Translations under genes and position numbers: made by a program
NCBI GenBank assembly: GCA_963969395.1
Contig: OZ017800.1
Span: forward strand, 20,058,479 to 20,122,478
Direction of reading: 5' to 3'
Source of the DNA: Pseudoscleropodium purum
Lineage: Eukaryota > Streptophyta > Bryopsida > Hypnales > Brachytheciaceae
Length of the DNA stretch: 64,000 nucleotides
Part shown: positions 36,121 through 47,721 of the stretch, piece by piece
Layout: each line of letters starts with the position of its first letter
Numbering within the stretch: position 1 is the first letter of the stretch
Notes under the pieces: model-generated
What the model was told of the DNA's origin: nothing
Database searches by the model: none
Seen by the model: the letters and a program-made list of their open reading frames with translations, nothing else

Positions 36121-37865
36121 TTACTTCTTGTCTTCCTTCTCGGCAGCCTCAGCCTTTTTCTTCCGGACACCAACCAACCTCTCGTTCATCCTCTCTTGAC
36201 GCAGTTTGTAGTATCCCTTCTGAGCCTTCATCTCGTCGGTGATAGAGACGATCTCAGCAGTGGGTCGGGACTTCACGATTGGCAAGACTGGTCCAGCCAA
36301 CTGGGTGACGCTAGACAATTCCTCAGCGCTAGAATCTCCAGCCTACAGAACAGAGTATAAATGTTCATTCCAGGGATAAGCGTAATAACAATCAAAAAAG
36401 ATTACAACTAATAACGATTACAACTTCAAATCGTAGGGAAGTAACTAATAAAATCCTAAACTAACTGGAAAAGACACTTGAAACAAACATCGAAAGTTAC
36501 ACACAAAACCGTCACACAGAACTGGACTAGACTATTTTGCCACAGAATCTAAACACTCACTATGCAGCATGGAAACCCAGGAGTCGACAGTTTGGTAGGA
36601 CACTACGGCCTAGATTGCAGAAAAGTATAATTAAAAGATTCCCTGAGAGGCTATTTAGTTCCTCTACAAGGTCACAGTCTAAGCAACGCAACTGTGTTCA
36701 AATCAGTTATACTTGGATCAAGGAGAAAATGAATTCCATTGATATTCAATTCTACCTGGGAAGACTAAAGATTGGCTGCATACGATAAATGTCTAAGTCA
36801 ATAAATTTCAAGTACCTTGGTCTTTCGTGAGCGCCTGGGGAACACAACCAATTTGGCCCTGTAGGTGTTGAGCCGGTTGACATTCTCCTGAAGACTCTCC
36901 AAGCACCGGTTCTTCCGGCGATGATCCACAGCTATACCGATGGTGGGTGCAAGCTTCTTTGGGATGCCAGCAGCCTGGAAACATAAAAACATGATGAACG
37001 TGAAACCCAGTACAATTGAGGATATACGATGTGAAGTCCATTCATAGTAATAAACAACTTGCACAACTCTTGTAATGCACACGTCGAAAAAATAAACTGT
37101 TCTTCTAAAACCGCCTAATCTTTCACGAGAACGTCGCATTCTGATGTCAAGAAAGAGGAAGTCCCATATCAACTATATTAACGGCCAGTTCAAGATTCAG
37201 GTGAAGGTCTCTCGTTGGCCATGAGACCATTCTTTAAAACAGGAAAAGTTTCATACTGTACAGACCAAATGCGGATCTTCTGTAACAAAGAACAGACCTA
37301 GTAGGCCATTCCAATTCTAAATTAACAAATTTGAGTTACCTTCAACTCCTCCAAGGTAAATCCACGTCCAGAACGGATCTTGGCGTTGTACTTCAAGGTC
37401 TGAGAATGCACAACGGGTCGGAGAGGACCAGCAGTGGGACGTGGAAACACAGCCACGGCCTTCTTCTGGCGCACTGCGACACAGAAAAGAAATCATGAAA
37501 AAAGATGGCATAGCCACCTCAAACATTCTAACCCTAATCATTTAGAGTCGCTATAGGGTTATGACTCTTACTTATTTTAGGGTTCAAATGGTTAAATTGC
37601 CTTCCAAGAGAATTGCACGTCACTATAGTTAAGAATCATCCAAAACTAAGACATCAAAGAAAATTTTTAAACAATTCTCAGGAAAAGTAGAGCTCGGAAA
37701 CCATGTCTAAAGTAGCACGCGATGAAACGGAGAACTGCTTTCCAACGAAAACTTACCCGTTCTTCTTCTTTTCTTGCGTGCGGGCTGGTTGAACCAGGTC
37801 CTCACATAGCTCTGCCAATCCTTCTTGAAGTGACCATTGGGGATGACATTGTTGTGCTTCACCAT
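36121..37865 (-). CDS. RPL13: 60S ribosomal protein eL13
   Basis: Four coding exons on the minus strand, 37865-37757, 37473-37340, 36974-36816 and 36342-36121, join in frame to 207 residues; the family is normally about 206-210 in plants. The protein begins [20 protein letters not shown] and holds the conserved [40 protein letters not shown] and [19 protein letters not shown], and ends in a Lys/Glu-rich tail. eL13 is a structural protein of the large cytosolic ribosomal subunit. All introns are GT-AG. A further intron probably lies in the 5' UTR, with its acceptor 11 bases before the ATG. Telo-box motifs in that intron fit the usual control of plant ribosomal-protein genes. The gene appears intact and functional. 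Confidence 0.97.
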
Positions 37866-37875
37866 GGTTCTCGCC

Positions 37876-38175
37876 CTAAAATCAAATCGTCAGTACCTAT
37901 GACGCTTCCGAAACCTTAAATCCTAAACCAATGCCTCAATACAATTGCTCCCACATCATCCCGAACTATTGACAGGCGGTGTTCCAATGCGCGCTTCACA
38001 CCTGTACGTAATCTATCGTCCGGCACGAATGCAAAAACGCCAAGACCAAATGCACCAGACAGAATAAACCCTAAAGTGAAGCTCCTGGCAACGTCAGAAC
38101 GCGTGGAGTTTTCAAACCCTAACAGCAATGTCACAAGCAACAGCAATTTCAAAGGGGATTGTCTAGATGGTGTAC
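37876..38175 (-). promoter_or_regulatory. Probable eL13 5' UTR intron with two telo boxes
   Basis: On the minus strand a donor (TTGGAG|GTACAC, starting at 38175) and an acceptor (GATTTTAG, ending at 37876) bound a 300-bp intron. AAACCCTAA occurs on the plus strand at 38066-38074 and 38114-38122. This is the telo box typical of plant ribosomal-protein gene promoters and first introns. A CT-rich CCCCCTTCGCC near 38208 on the minus strand could be the transcription start. Confidence 0.55.
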
Positions 38176-39194
38176 CTCCAAGACGCTTGCGACGGAGCGA
38201 GACGCTGGCGAAGGGGGCCAGGAGGAAAAGAACATGAGTGATGCTCAACCTTGTTCTATAACTGAGAGTCAAGCCCTAGCACCAACGGCCAGGATGGAAC
38301 GCTATCTGACGGTGCAAGATGGTCCGATCGTCCAACATGAATTTCTGAGTATTTGCAAAGGGCCACGTAAGAGCGATCCGTCCTACCTGGCACCAACCCT
38401 TTCTATATGTAAGGCTTAACCCTGTATCGTCGCTGCGGACAGTAAAATAGATGAGCCTATTAGCACACATGATTTGTTATTTAAGTACCTTGGAGGAGCT
38501 ATTTATCAACTCACATATTTTTCAGAAATTGTGAAGGTCGAGAGAAGCCATTTGCAAGTATGAAGTAGAATGAAGACATTCTGATAAGAAATGAATTTTT
38601 TGTGATTTTTCAAAGTTCGTTGAGACTAAATTGGTAAAGCGTGGTTAGGCCCATGCTAAACCACATATTGACATGCCCGCTCCTTGAGTGCATTGTCATG
38701 ATGGTGAAGGGTTTCTAAGATTATGATAATGGATGGATGACTAACACAAATAGGAGGACGCAAGTAGATGACAAAATTGGGTAACTAATGGCATTGGGTC
38801 ATTGTACCTTAGGGGATGTGACATCTTATACTTCTCATTTTCAATCTTCAAAAAATGTGAATATGGTACTCTCTCTTTGAATTGTGGAGGGCCCATTTTT
38901 TGAAGGTTGAGTATTTTTATTTTCCTCCTCTAGAAATGAAGAATAAATGTAAAGAAGTTTTCATGCGTAAAGTTTTCAACCCTTTGCTTTTTGCTTTCAC
39001 TTTGCCCATTGATTTTACCTAGTTGTGGTTCCATTTTCTATTCTTCTTCTTTGTAAGGCACAAGAGGGATGTCACACCTTCTTCATGGAAAAGGGTTCCT
39101 ATTGTCTCTTCTTTCTACTCCATACCTTCTCATTCTTTACAGAATTTTCATTCTTGGAGAAGGTGTGACAACCACTACTAAGTGTCTAATGGAT

Positions 39195-39375
39195 GATAAA
39201 AAAATCCTTTTATATAAGACAAAAGTACAAATGTTCATCTTTGGAATTTTGTATGAAAATGGAAGGTCTTGTATAGTAGTTTGACCTCCAATGAGTGTTC
39301 TTGGATTTTCTTTTTAAGCAAATGATTTACACAATACCAAAAACAATGATTTCCATGGTGACCACATGACATTCT
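39195..39375 (+). repeat. Dispersed repeat K, copy 3
   Basis: Same block order as 28900-29065, including 'tcatctttggaattttgtatgaaaa', AGTTTGACCTCCAATGA, 'aagcaaatgatttacacaat' and 'gatttccatggtgacca'. Confidence 0.65.
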
Positions 39376-39911
39376 AGGATACACTCTAAAAAGACAGACC
39401 TATAATTACAAATCGCAAGTCAATTGCTTTGTTTGCTTCCATTTTGTAACTACATATGAATGAAAATTTTATATTTATTTCTCATAGATGAAGTTGTATA
39501 CTACTATAAGTCATAAAATTTTGAAATTTTTTGGGAAAAAATTGAAATTTCTGTAAATTTTTTAAGAAGAAAATGAAGAAATTTCATATCAAACAAAGAA
39601 TGTATTCAAAAAATATGAAATTTTCACCATAGATGTATATTATAGCTTATAATAGTATGGTATAAATCAAATTTATCATATCATTCTAAAATTAGGAAAT
39701 CAACAAACGATAATTATAGATAAAAATTCACATTGCTATAAAACATTATAATTTATAAATCTTTCAAAATTTTCAATTGCAATAGAAACTACACTTGATA
39801 AGCTTCATTTCATTATTTAGACTTAAATTTGAAAGTATTATTTTATTGCTAAAATTCACGTCAAGAAAAAATAGTGAAAATGGAAAAAATACATTATAAT
39901 AGTGATCCCCA

Positions 39912-39959
39912 GATTAAGCCTCTGATTAAGCCTCTGATTAAGCCTCTGATTAAGCCTCT
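39912..39959 (+). repeat. Perfect 12-bp tandem repeat, four copies
   Basis: GATTAAGCCTCT is repeated four times without mismatch. The perfection in an otherwise decayed region implies recent slippage or expansion. Confidence 0.95.
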
Positions 39960-41818
39960 TCTTCTTTAGAAAAGTCAATAATACTATAATGACAAAATTA
40001 AGATAACTATTCATTAAAAATGCACTCAAGCAACTTCAAAAAAAGAATTGGGTTAAAAATCATTTTCTTCCATTCTACTCTAATAGGTGAAATCCCTCTA
40101 GTAGATGCCAATCCTATTGGGATGAAAATCTCTAACAAGATAATGAAGATATATATAGTGGACATAAATAATAACAATTTTATTTTAAATATTATTTTTT
40201 CTTTATCATTATCAAAAAGAGACTATAATTAGAAATTATCCAATCAACAATATATACAATATAGAATAAATATATAAATCATGCACACTTTAGATGTTAA
40301 TTAGTTTCCTTCTATGTCATTGTCACCAATCTAGTGGCCTAACTTTTACTCAATTCATTTTGTTGTAGTTTGTGCAAATTTGTTAATATTAATGAAAAAT
40401 TCATTTTATTTTAGCTTGTACAAAATCCCCTATATTATAATTGTTTTTAATGAGTTTTGATTCATAATATCATCTATCAATATTTCATTAGTTGATTACA
40501 TAAACATATTGTACTTCTAAAATAAATAAAGAAGATAGGGTTGAAAAGTTTTAAAAGAACTTAATCTGGATTTTTTATACTTCTCTAATTTTAGACCAAT
40601 TTCTTTCAAAATGAATCCAAATTTCATGATACAATTCACCAAGAGCTCTTAGATGTTACCAATCCTATTTTGTTTCCATGGAGGTCACAACTATATGAGC
40701 AATCATAGCTCTCAAAAGTCTTCAAATTTCAAAAATCACATTTAAGTCATATAAAATGTTTTCTAGAAGTTGTTTGATATTCTCATTAAACATATTTTAT
40801 ATGGTATTGAAATCACATTTCAATTTATTAAAATTAATATTTGACTTGTTTTAATTGAAAAAAAATTCTTCATGAAATTGAGCTTTTGATATAAATACAA
40901 AATTCTTGAGATTATTTAGGAAAGGATGTAAGAAAATTTTGGAATCATGTAAGAAAATATCTAAAGTTTCCAAAAATATATGGAAGTATATCTTCATACA
41001 TTGAAAAACAAAGTACAAAACTATCCAAGACTTGTGTTGGCAAGATTGAAGTTTTTTCCATCTTGCCTTCAATATAGACTATCACTATATCTTGAAGTTT
41101 CTTCAAAGAAAATTAAGAAGCACTAGAAAGCACTAAGAAATCATAGGGGGCATTTGGAGGTCAAGAAGTTACACAAAAGAATCACTTGAAGGTTTTCAGT
41201 AGCCACACAAATATTATTATAGGAGTGCTAAAATACTAGGCAGATGTATCTATCATTGAAAAAGATTTGGCTTCCTTTTGCATTTTGTAGAATATTTTGA
41301 TGTACTAAAATATATACTCTATGGATTATATATGAATAAGTTGTGGATTATATTTATAACTATTAGAAAAATCACATATAAAAAGTTCTAGATCTTCAAT
41401 TGTTATATTATTACAAAATTTCAAATCTCTTTCAACTTGATCAGAAACAGCATGCTTATGCTTGAATTACCTTATATGATAAATGCACCTAAAAGCTTCC
41501 AAATAAGTATGAGAATATAGTTTCTAATATGAAACTGTCTCAAATTTGTTGGGACTTCTTGGTAATTTAAAAAAAAAAATTTAATTCTCTTTGCATACAT
41601 ATTGTTTGGACAATGAATGAGTTTTTTTGTGAGTTTTTAACCCATAAATGATATGGTGGATGTTTTTAGGTTGATGAATGACAAAGAATCTCTCCATACA
41701 AGACATAAGGTAGACCAACCCATTGCTGCCATCTTCCTATTACCACCACCTAACTTTTGGCCCCATTATCACCACAAAACTTCTCAAACTCCACTTACTT
41801 ACTCACAAAATCAGAGTA

Positions 41819-42827
41819 TTAACCCCTAAATTCCCATTATCCCCTCATGGACAAATCAGATTTTGAGCAAGTTCCTGTGATCTCAATTTTTGTTGAATTG
41901 TTTTGAAACTTTCCCGTAAGATAGAAAAATTGACTATTTGCATGGGAATATAACTTTTATTTCAATTGGTGCTTAGGAGCAAAAGTTATACCACAAAAAG
42001 CTTAAAATTGAACTTGGCGGGCAACACAAAAAAAATTGCAAAAAATCAAAATAAGTCTTAATTTTTTTTTCCTTTGAAATGTTTTCTTTTTGTCTACATG
42101 TGAAGCTTTGATTCATTCTATTGGGACTAATTATGAGAAAGTTAAAAAAAATTTGTTTTTCGGACAATTTCAGCATCTTCTTGAAAAAATAACTTATAGG
42201 GTTCATTTCTGAATGTAATTTTCATAATTTTTCACACTTTTTTTTTGAGAATGTTGTATTCAATTGCTAAAACAATCTCACCATTAGGGATTATTGTCTT
42301 TCAATCCCATTTTGGAGTTATCAACAATTTAGTTTTTTTTCCAATCTTGGACCTACTTCTACTTAGCATTTTTTTAAAGAATGAAAATCAAGTGTTTTTT
42401 GTTTTTTTTAATTTTTTTCCTAGACTTTCAACTCAATTCTTCAAAATAAATTTTTTTAATTCAAAGTCTATAGTGCAAGAAAATTCCACAATTTGCGGTC
42501 AAAGTCATCTCAAATTCAAAATAATTTTTTTTTTAAATTTAAAGTGTGTAGTGCTAAAAAAATTCACAATTGGTGGTCAAAGTCATTTGAAATTAATGCC
42601 GATGTTCAAAAAAACTTTCTTTTTCAACTTTGAATGCTATTATCTTCCAATCTATATGGTCAAACTTCATGAAATTTTTACCATGTGAATTAAAACAAGT
42701 AAAGTACAAGATCGTACGGTTATATTCTAAAAAAATCATTTTTTTTGAATTCTTGAATGAATGTAGCAGAAACAACAATTTTGAGTGGTTTTTGACAGCA
42801 AAATGGCCTTGGGAATTTAGGAGTTAA
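41819..42827. mobile_element. TTAA-bounded element G (about 1,009 bp)
   Basis: The left end is TTAACCCCTAAATTCCC and the right end, read inward, is TTAACTCCTAAATTCCC: 17 bases with one mismatch, both starting at a TTAA. The interior is AT-rich, with long T runs and a 147-codon frame (42245-42688) of hydrophobic low-complexity composition that does not look like a transposase. It shares only the terminal signal with copies A-E and belongs near element H. Confidence 0.72.
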
Positions 42828-42944
42828 CTCTAACTTGGGTAATGTGTCAATCTTTGATTGGAAAATATCCATATGCTAATAGATACACTTTATGGGGGTA
42901 ATGGGTTGTTGATTTGACTTTTAGGACTTACTCCATTGGCGGTT

Positions 42945-43285
42945 TTATATTTTAGGGCAACCAACTTCAAAAATTCATAGAAATTACAATTTCAATTGAA
43001 AAATTATAATTTTACTTGGGTTAGATTCATGAAATAGAAACACACCTTTGAATAATAGGTGCCCTTGTTGGAGTTGGCTCCAACATGGTCAAATTGCTTA
43101 TCAAGGTGGTGATAGGCTAGTTTACCTTAAGTGCAACTATTCATCTTCCAAATTTTGTAGGAAAAAGAAAGGTCTTTTGCAATATCTTGACTTGCAATGA
43201 ATGCTTTTGCATTTATTTAATTCAAAATGCACAGAGTATTGAAACAAATGATTTCCACAATGACTAGTCTGTCATTCAAGGGTTA
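42945..43285 (+). repeat. Composite dispersed repeat (parts shared with 57885-58090 and repeat K)
   Basis: 42945-43135 matches 57885-58090 in order: 'aattcatagaaattacaatttcaat', 'attataatttta.ctt.ggtt.gattcatgaaa', 'gagttggc.cca' and 'ataggctagtttaccttaag'. 43125-43285 then continues as repeat K. The two families may therefore be parts of one longer element of which this is the longest copy seen. Confidence 0.6.
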
Positions 43286-43589
43286 AAGTTTTGATTATAG
43301 TTGTACCTAAAATCAACAATATGTTCTCAAATGCTACATTTTAAGCAAGAATCAACATAAGCAAGAATCAACAAAAGTTGGATGCAACGAAGTTGAAATC
43401 AAGAGCTGTTACCTTACACTGCTAAGAACATTTCTATTACATACCACATTGGAAGTGATTCACAATTGAAACTGGACCATTCTCATGGAAGGTCCTCAGT
43501 GGTGCTCCTAATCCACAGTAAAAGTGTGGTCAACGGCTATGCCTCACAACATGTTTGAAACACTTCCAATGCCCCGGACTTGAGGGTAT

Positions 43590-43845
43590 GGAATTGACTA
43601 TACACTGACAAAGGCAGTTCTATCAAACATCGTTTCTAACACTCAAAACTGGAAGATTCCCGAGAGATAGAATGTAGCTTCTTTTCATGAAAGATTGTCA
43701 TCTTGCTGCACTATTTTCTCACTCCTCATCCACCCTATATATTCACGACATAAAGTCAGACACTCTCTGATGCCGCAAAAAAAGTGTTGAGCACGGAATT
43801 GACCATTCACTGAAACAGAGCATTTCCATCACATTGTTTCCAAAG
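43590..43845. repeat. Short diverged direct repeat 3' of the OBAP gene
   Basis: GGAATTGACTATACACTGA (about 43590) and GGAATTGACCATTCACTGA (about 43796) are followed by similar 'ca...g.c..ttctatcaaacatcgtttc' text, about 205 bp apart. This is in the likely 3' UTR or flank of the minus-strand OBAP gene. Confidence 0.5.
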
Positions 43846-43868
43846 TGATGCAAGAGAAGCAGGTTGTC

Positions 43869-45851
43869 TCAAGGCTGGTGTTGACCTGCGGCTGCAGCGG
43901 CGTCCAAGGTGGCCAAGGGTGTGCTTCCACCAAGAGACATGGGCACTTCTTTGAGGTCGACAGCCCAGCCGTGGCCGGTGGTCGTCCAGTGGTCAGCGAG
44001 TGAGTGGGAAGGCTTGGGGCCTTCGATATTCTCCCGATTCTCAGCTCGGTGGCCAGTGGAGATGTCGTATTTTGCATCCCTGTGTTTCACCATTTCGTCA
44101 GGAATGCGCCCTGGCTCCACATTCTGGGGTGACATCATCAGAGCAGGGGGCCCGAGGGGCAGTCTATCACCTGCTCTCATTAACAAGTCGTATTAGAAGC
44201 CAAGCGGCAGCCATTTGAACTTCCTAAGACTGTGGGATGGGTTCTTGCGCAACGTGATACTCCAACATTGACAAGAGAATTCAGAGAGTGGGTAGTGGGG
44301 ATAACAGATCATGGACTAGATGACGTGAAAGCAGAGCCTTGTTATAAGGAATAACATATTGAGCCGCGGGAATGGCAAAGGCATGTTATTTCCATATAGA
44401 GGCTCTCAACAGGATCCAACCTCATCATGCTCAATCAAGGATCTAATAAGGACACCAAAATTCCCCAAAAGATAAGATTATGCATTCGGATATCTCTATG
44501 CATATCCACTCAGAGTGCATCGCATTGGAATTGATGTCGACAGGAATAGGGTCATGAGATATAACCACGGTCTCCATACCCAATGCTAGGTTACGACCAC
44601 TTTGGGAACGGGTTGCATTGTAGTTGAGCTCAAATGAAAACATACCTCTATCAAACTGCCAGGTGCACCAAAACTTCCCGTAGGTTTTGGCCAGTTTCTT
44701 CAGCTCCTGCTGCTGCACGAGTTCTGGCACTCCTGGTTGCACCCAAAGGCCCTCATTGATCTGTAATCAACCACCAACAATCCATCCCTGTTCTTGTTCA
44801 GGCCCAATTCATAGCCGAAATAACCACCTCATTTTAAGAAGACCTCAGCCTATGGAAACTGCAAAGGGAAATCATGTATTGACCCGTGCCAGTTTCTTGA
44901 TAGTCAGACATGCCGGTTTCCATCTTCTAAGACGGAAAAAACAAACTCCAGAATTGGTTCCTTTACAAAAGGGAAAACAGACCTCATAAAAATGAGTATG
45001 CCACAGCTGCTTCTCTTCATCCGGCAGTGAACCGAACAATTTCTCAGAAATGACATACTCAACTCCTGCATCCATTTTGCCAAAATCAGAACGCATGAGA
45101 TCGGCAAGAACTGAAGCTGAAAACCACCCTCAATATTGCAAACATCTGCGTTCGGTGGTCAAGGACTTTACTGAAGAGAACATGGAGTCATTAGATGGTC
45201 ACAGAACAAAAATTACAACATTTCTAAATGTGGAGAAGAATACCAATCAATCGAGCATTCGTGTCATCTGAATCGTAAACAGCACACTGCAGGAAGTCTT
45301 CGTTGAGCCGAGCTACATAGTGATGCGTCTCGATTTTGCGGCCCATGTCGTGACTGAAGATTGCCCAAGTACACACATGCTGTCCCCACCCCTCAATTTC
45401 CCGCAATCAGAACAAACTGGGCCGAAAGTTGCAGACCAATGACACATTACAAAGTAGGTCATGCTAGCTTGTTTGGAGAAAATCACGACTAGCGGTCGTG
45501 CATTGACTGCATTCTACCAACCTGTAACATTACACATTGAATTACGCTTGAAGAAATTAGTTAACCATTTTTTTAAAACAAAATAGCGTATAACCTTTCC
45601 AGATCTTCACGCTGGGAAATTGCTTTGCAGAATCCAGCAGAAAACAAGATATTCTCTTTCTGAAAAAAGAAATTACACATGAACGAAGACTGAAATAGGC
45701 TTACCTCCTGGAACTGTTTGACGGGAGTGAGATCTTGCACCATGCCCGCAGCACACCCTATAACTTTCGATGTCAGTGTTTTAGGTCCTCCGGGCACATC
45801 TTCAGCCGTGGTCGCCATAGCTCCCGGATTGCTCTCACTGGTAGTCGTCAT
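43869..45851 (-). CDS. OBAP1: Oil-body-associated protein (DUF1264 family)
   Basis: Five minus-strand exons, 45851-45705, 45379-45244, 45065-44983, 44760-44646 and 44170-43869, join in frame with GT-AG introns to 260 residues, close to the ~240-250 of plant OBAP proteins. An in-frame TGA nine bases upstream fixes the start. Diagnostic segments include SHDMGRKIETHHYVARLNED, DFLQCAVYDSDDTNARLIG, AKTYGKFWCTWQFDRGDRLP and PALMMSPQNVEPG. In seed plants these proteins bind and stabilise oil bodies and are made during late embryogenesis; biochemical activity is not established. Its promoter is shared with the divergent RBCS pseudogene and carries RY and G-box motifs suited to ABA/B3 control. Ala-rich residues near the C-terminus (DAAAAAGQ) are a minor lineage feature. 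Confidence 0.95.
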
Positions 45852-46793
45852 CCCCACTCAACACCCAAAAGACTCCCTTCCAATTGGCTAAACCCTTGTC
45901 GCCCAAACGAGCAAGTAGCAATACCTCCTCACACCCTCCCCTAAGTTGCTAATCCACAGCTGCATGCAAAGAGGACATGGGTCGGCGAACTTGCAAGCTC
46001 TAAAACCAAAACCAAAATTATCATCAACAAAAGATCACAAACAATAAGAAAAACTTCAAACCCTAAACCTCTTTGACATGACCGTCTCTAACAAAATCTG
46101 GAATATCGTGCAAACTTGTTACACTATCACACACACATTCAAACTACATCATAACTTAGTCATTTTGGGGGGAGTCGGATTAAAGAGGCCAGAAGAAATG
46201 CGCACACTGATGATGCCGGCGATTTGTTGTGAGAAATGGCTATGGAATTGGGAGAGACGATAAGCTTAGTCATGGTGGGTAAGGTTGGATGCATGACGGT
46301 GACACTTGGCCCATCTCCACGTGGTGCGCTGCAGTACTGTTTTTTTCTGTCAATTTTTTTGAAAGCAAATGAAGAATTCCATTGCATGCAGATCTCTACT
46401 GTAAGGACACATGGTAGCGGAAATAATAGGTGGGACCTCGTAGCCTAATTAACCCTGCAGAAAAGTGACAAACCCGCTTTTTTCAAGTTCTTTCCACCAT
46501 GGCGCGATGGCCCACAGACCCATGCCCGGCATACAGATTTGCTACAGTGGCGCTTAATATCTTCAGCAATCTCCTGATTTCTTCGAAAAAGTGCAGATAT
46601 TTTCCGAAAGCGTCTCCAAGCAAACAACTAAATTTTGTTCTCTCTTACCTCTGCGCTTGTCCATTGAATTTGATGAGTAGCTTCCAGTCTCCCCTGCTCC
46701 AGCTTATAAGACCCCCGTCTGGCACAGCCCATTCTCCACCCACCATCTGTAAGTGATTCCCATCACGGTACTGACCAATTTTGACTTGTCGCC
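45852..46793. promoter_or_regulatory. Divergent promoter shared by OBAP (minus) and RBCS pseudogene (plus)
   Basis: About 940 bp separate the two start codons. On the RBCS side are an I-box GATAAG (46259-46264), a G-box CCACGTGG (46317-46324) and a TATA-like TTATAAG (46704-46710); the I-box/G-box pair is the classical light-responsive module of RBCS promoters. RY motifs CATGCA occur at 45963-45968 and 46385-46390 and would suit ABI3/LEC2-type B3 control of OBAP. The motifs are read directly; function and sharing are inferred. Confidence 0.6.
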
Positions 46794-47550
46794 ATGGCGT
46801 CCATCGTTACCGCTTCCACTGTGGTGACGCCCGCTGCCTTTGCTGCAGCTTCCTCCAGCGTGGGTGCTTCTGAGTCTACCACCGTGAAGGCCTTCAAGAG
46901 CAGCACTCTCTTCGATTTTCCTCCAAGAGCCAGAGCTTGTCGGTCCAGAACGGCAGCCGCGTGCAGTGCATACTGGTGTGTTTCTTCGTAGGGTATAGGG
47001 CATTGGCTAGGATGATGTGTATCCCCTTGCTTGACGACGATGAGTTTCTGACGATGGGTTTCTTTCTATGGGTTTAATATAGGTTTTGGGTGACATTGGT
47101 TTGTGATAGTTTCTGACAATGTTGGAAATGTTGTTAATTGTGTAGGTGTGGGACCCCACTGACAACATCAAGTTCGAGACTCTGTCCTACTTGCCTGCTC
47201 TGTCCACCGAAGCCATTGCCAAGCAGGTGGACTACATGATCCAGCAGAAGCTCATTCCCTGCTTGGAATTCGACCCCGTGGGCACCGTGTCGCGCAAAAA
47301 CAACAAAAGCCCCGCGCCGGCTACTACGACGGGCGCTACTGGACCATGTGGAAGCTGCCCATGTTCGGCTGCAACGACGCCTCGCTGGTGCTGCGCGAGA
47401 TCCCGGAATGCAAGACCACGTACCCGCAGTGCTACGTACGTGCACGTCATGGGATTCGACAACGTGAAGCAGGTGCAGATCGTCGGATTCTTGGTCAGCG
47501 TGCCCAGCGCCTGGATATTTGTTGACTATATGACTACTGCCCAGTTGTAG
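46794..47550 (+). pseudogene. RBCS: Rubisco small subunit (RBCS) pseudogene with several frameshifts
   Basis: Exon 1 (46794-46975) encodes a plastid transit peptide starting MASIVTASTVVTPAAFAAAS. A GT-AG intron (46976-47145) sits at the usual RBCS position, just before VWDPTDN. Exon 2 keeps [18 protein letters not shown] and, in a second frame, [16 protein letters not shown] and later [11 protein letters not shown]. The frame breaks near 46920 (one base lost before the transit-peptide cleavage region), near 47314 (one base lost before the YYDGRYW motif), near 47433-47440 (a 4-bp TACG duplication), and probably near 47496. No single frame yields a full small subunit. The kept intron and promoter motifs mean it arose as a genomic duplicate, not a retrocopy. 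Four intact multi-exon genes nearby argue against general sequencing error. Confidence 0.9.
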
Positions 47551-47721
47551 TCAGTCAGAGCGGTTTCGTGGACACCTATTGTTGGAAGCTTGGATCATTC
47601 GATTGGGAATCAAATAGGAGACTTGACATGCACATTTGGAGCATTCGGAGAGTGTACTCTCAAGTTGTGTCTGATTCTGGCCGTTTTTGTGAATGGTCGC
47701 ATTGGTTTCGGCTGCAAGTTC

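Larger units (their letters stand above)
38235..41818. other. AT-rich intergenic DNA without a supported gene
   Basis: After the eL13 promoter the DNA becomes strongly AT-rich. Known items are repeat K (39195-39375) and a 12-bp tandem repeat (39912-39959). Frames here are short, and none has a recognisable domain. Confidence 0.65.

Noticed and set aside
42245..42688. 147-codon frame inside element G as a transposase
   Set aside because: It is Phe/Asn/Lys-rich low-complexity translation of T-rich DNA, with no catalytic acidic motif or DNA-binding domain.
46794..47550. RBCS frameshifts as sequencing errors only
   Set aside because: Several breaks cluster in one short gene, one being a 4-bp duplication, while about 5 kb of coding sequence in the five other genes has none. 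Error remains possible but is the weaker explanation.
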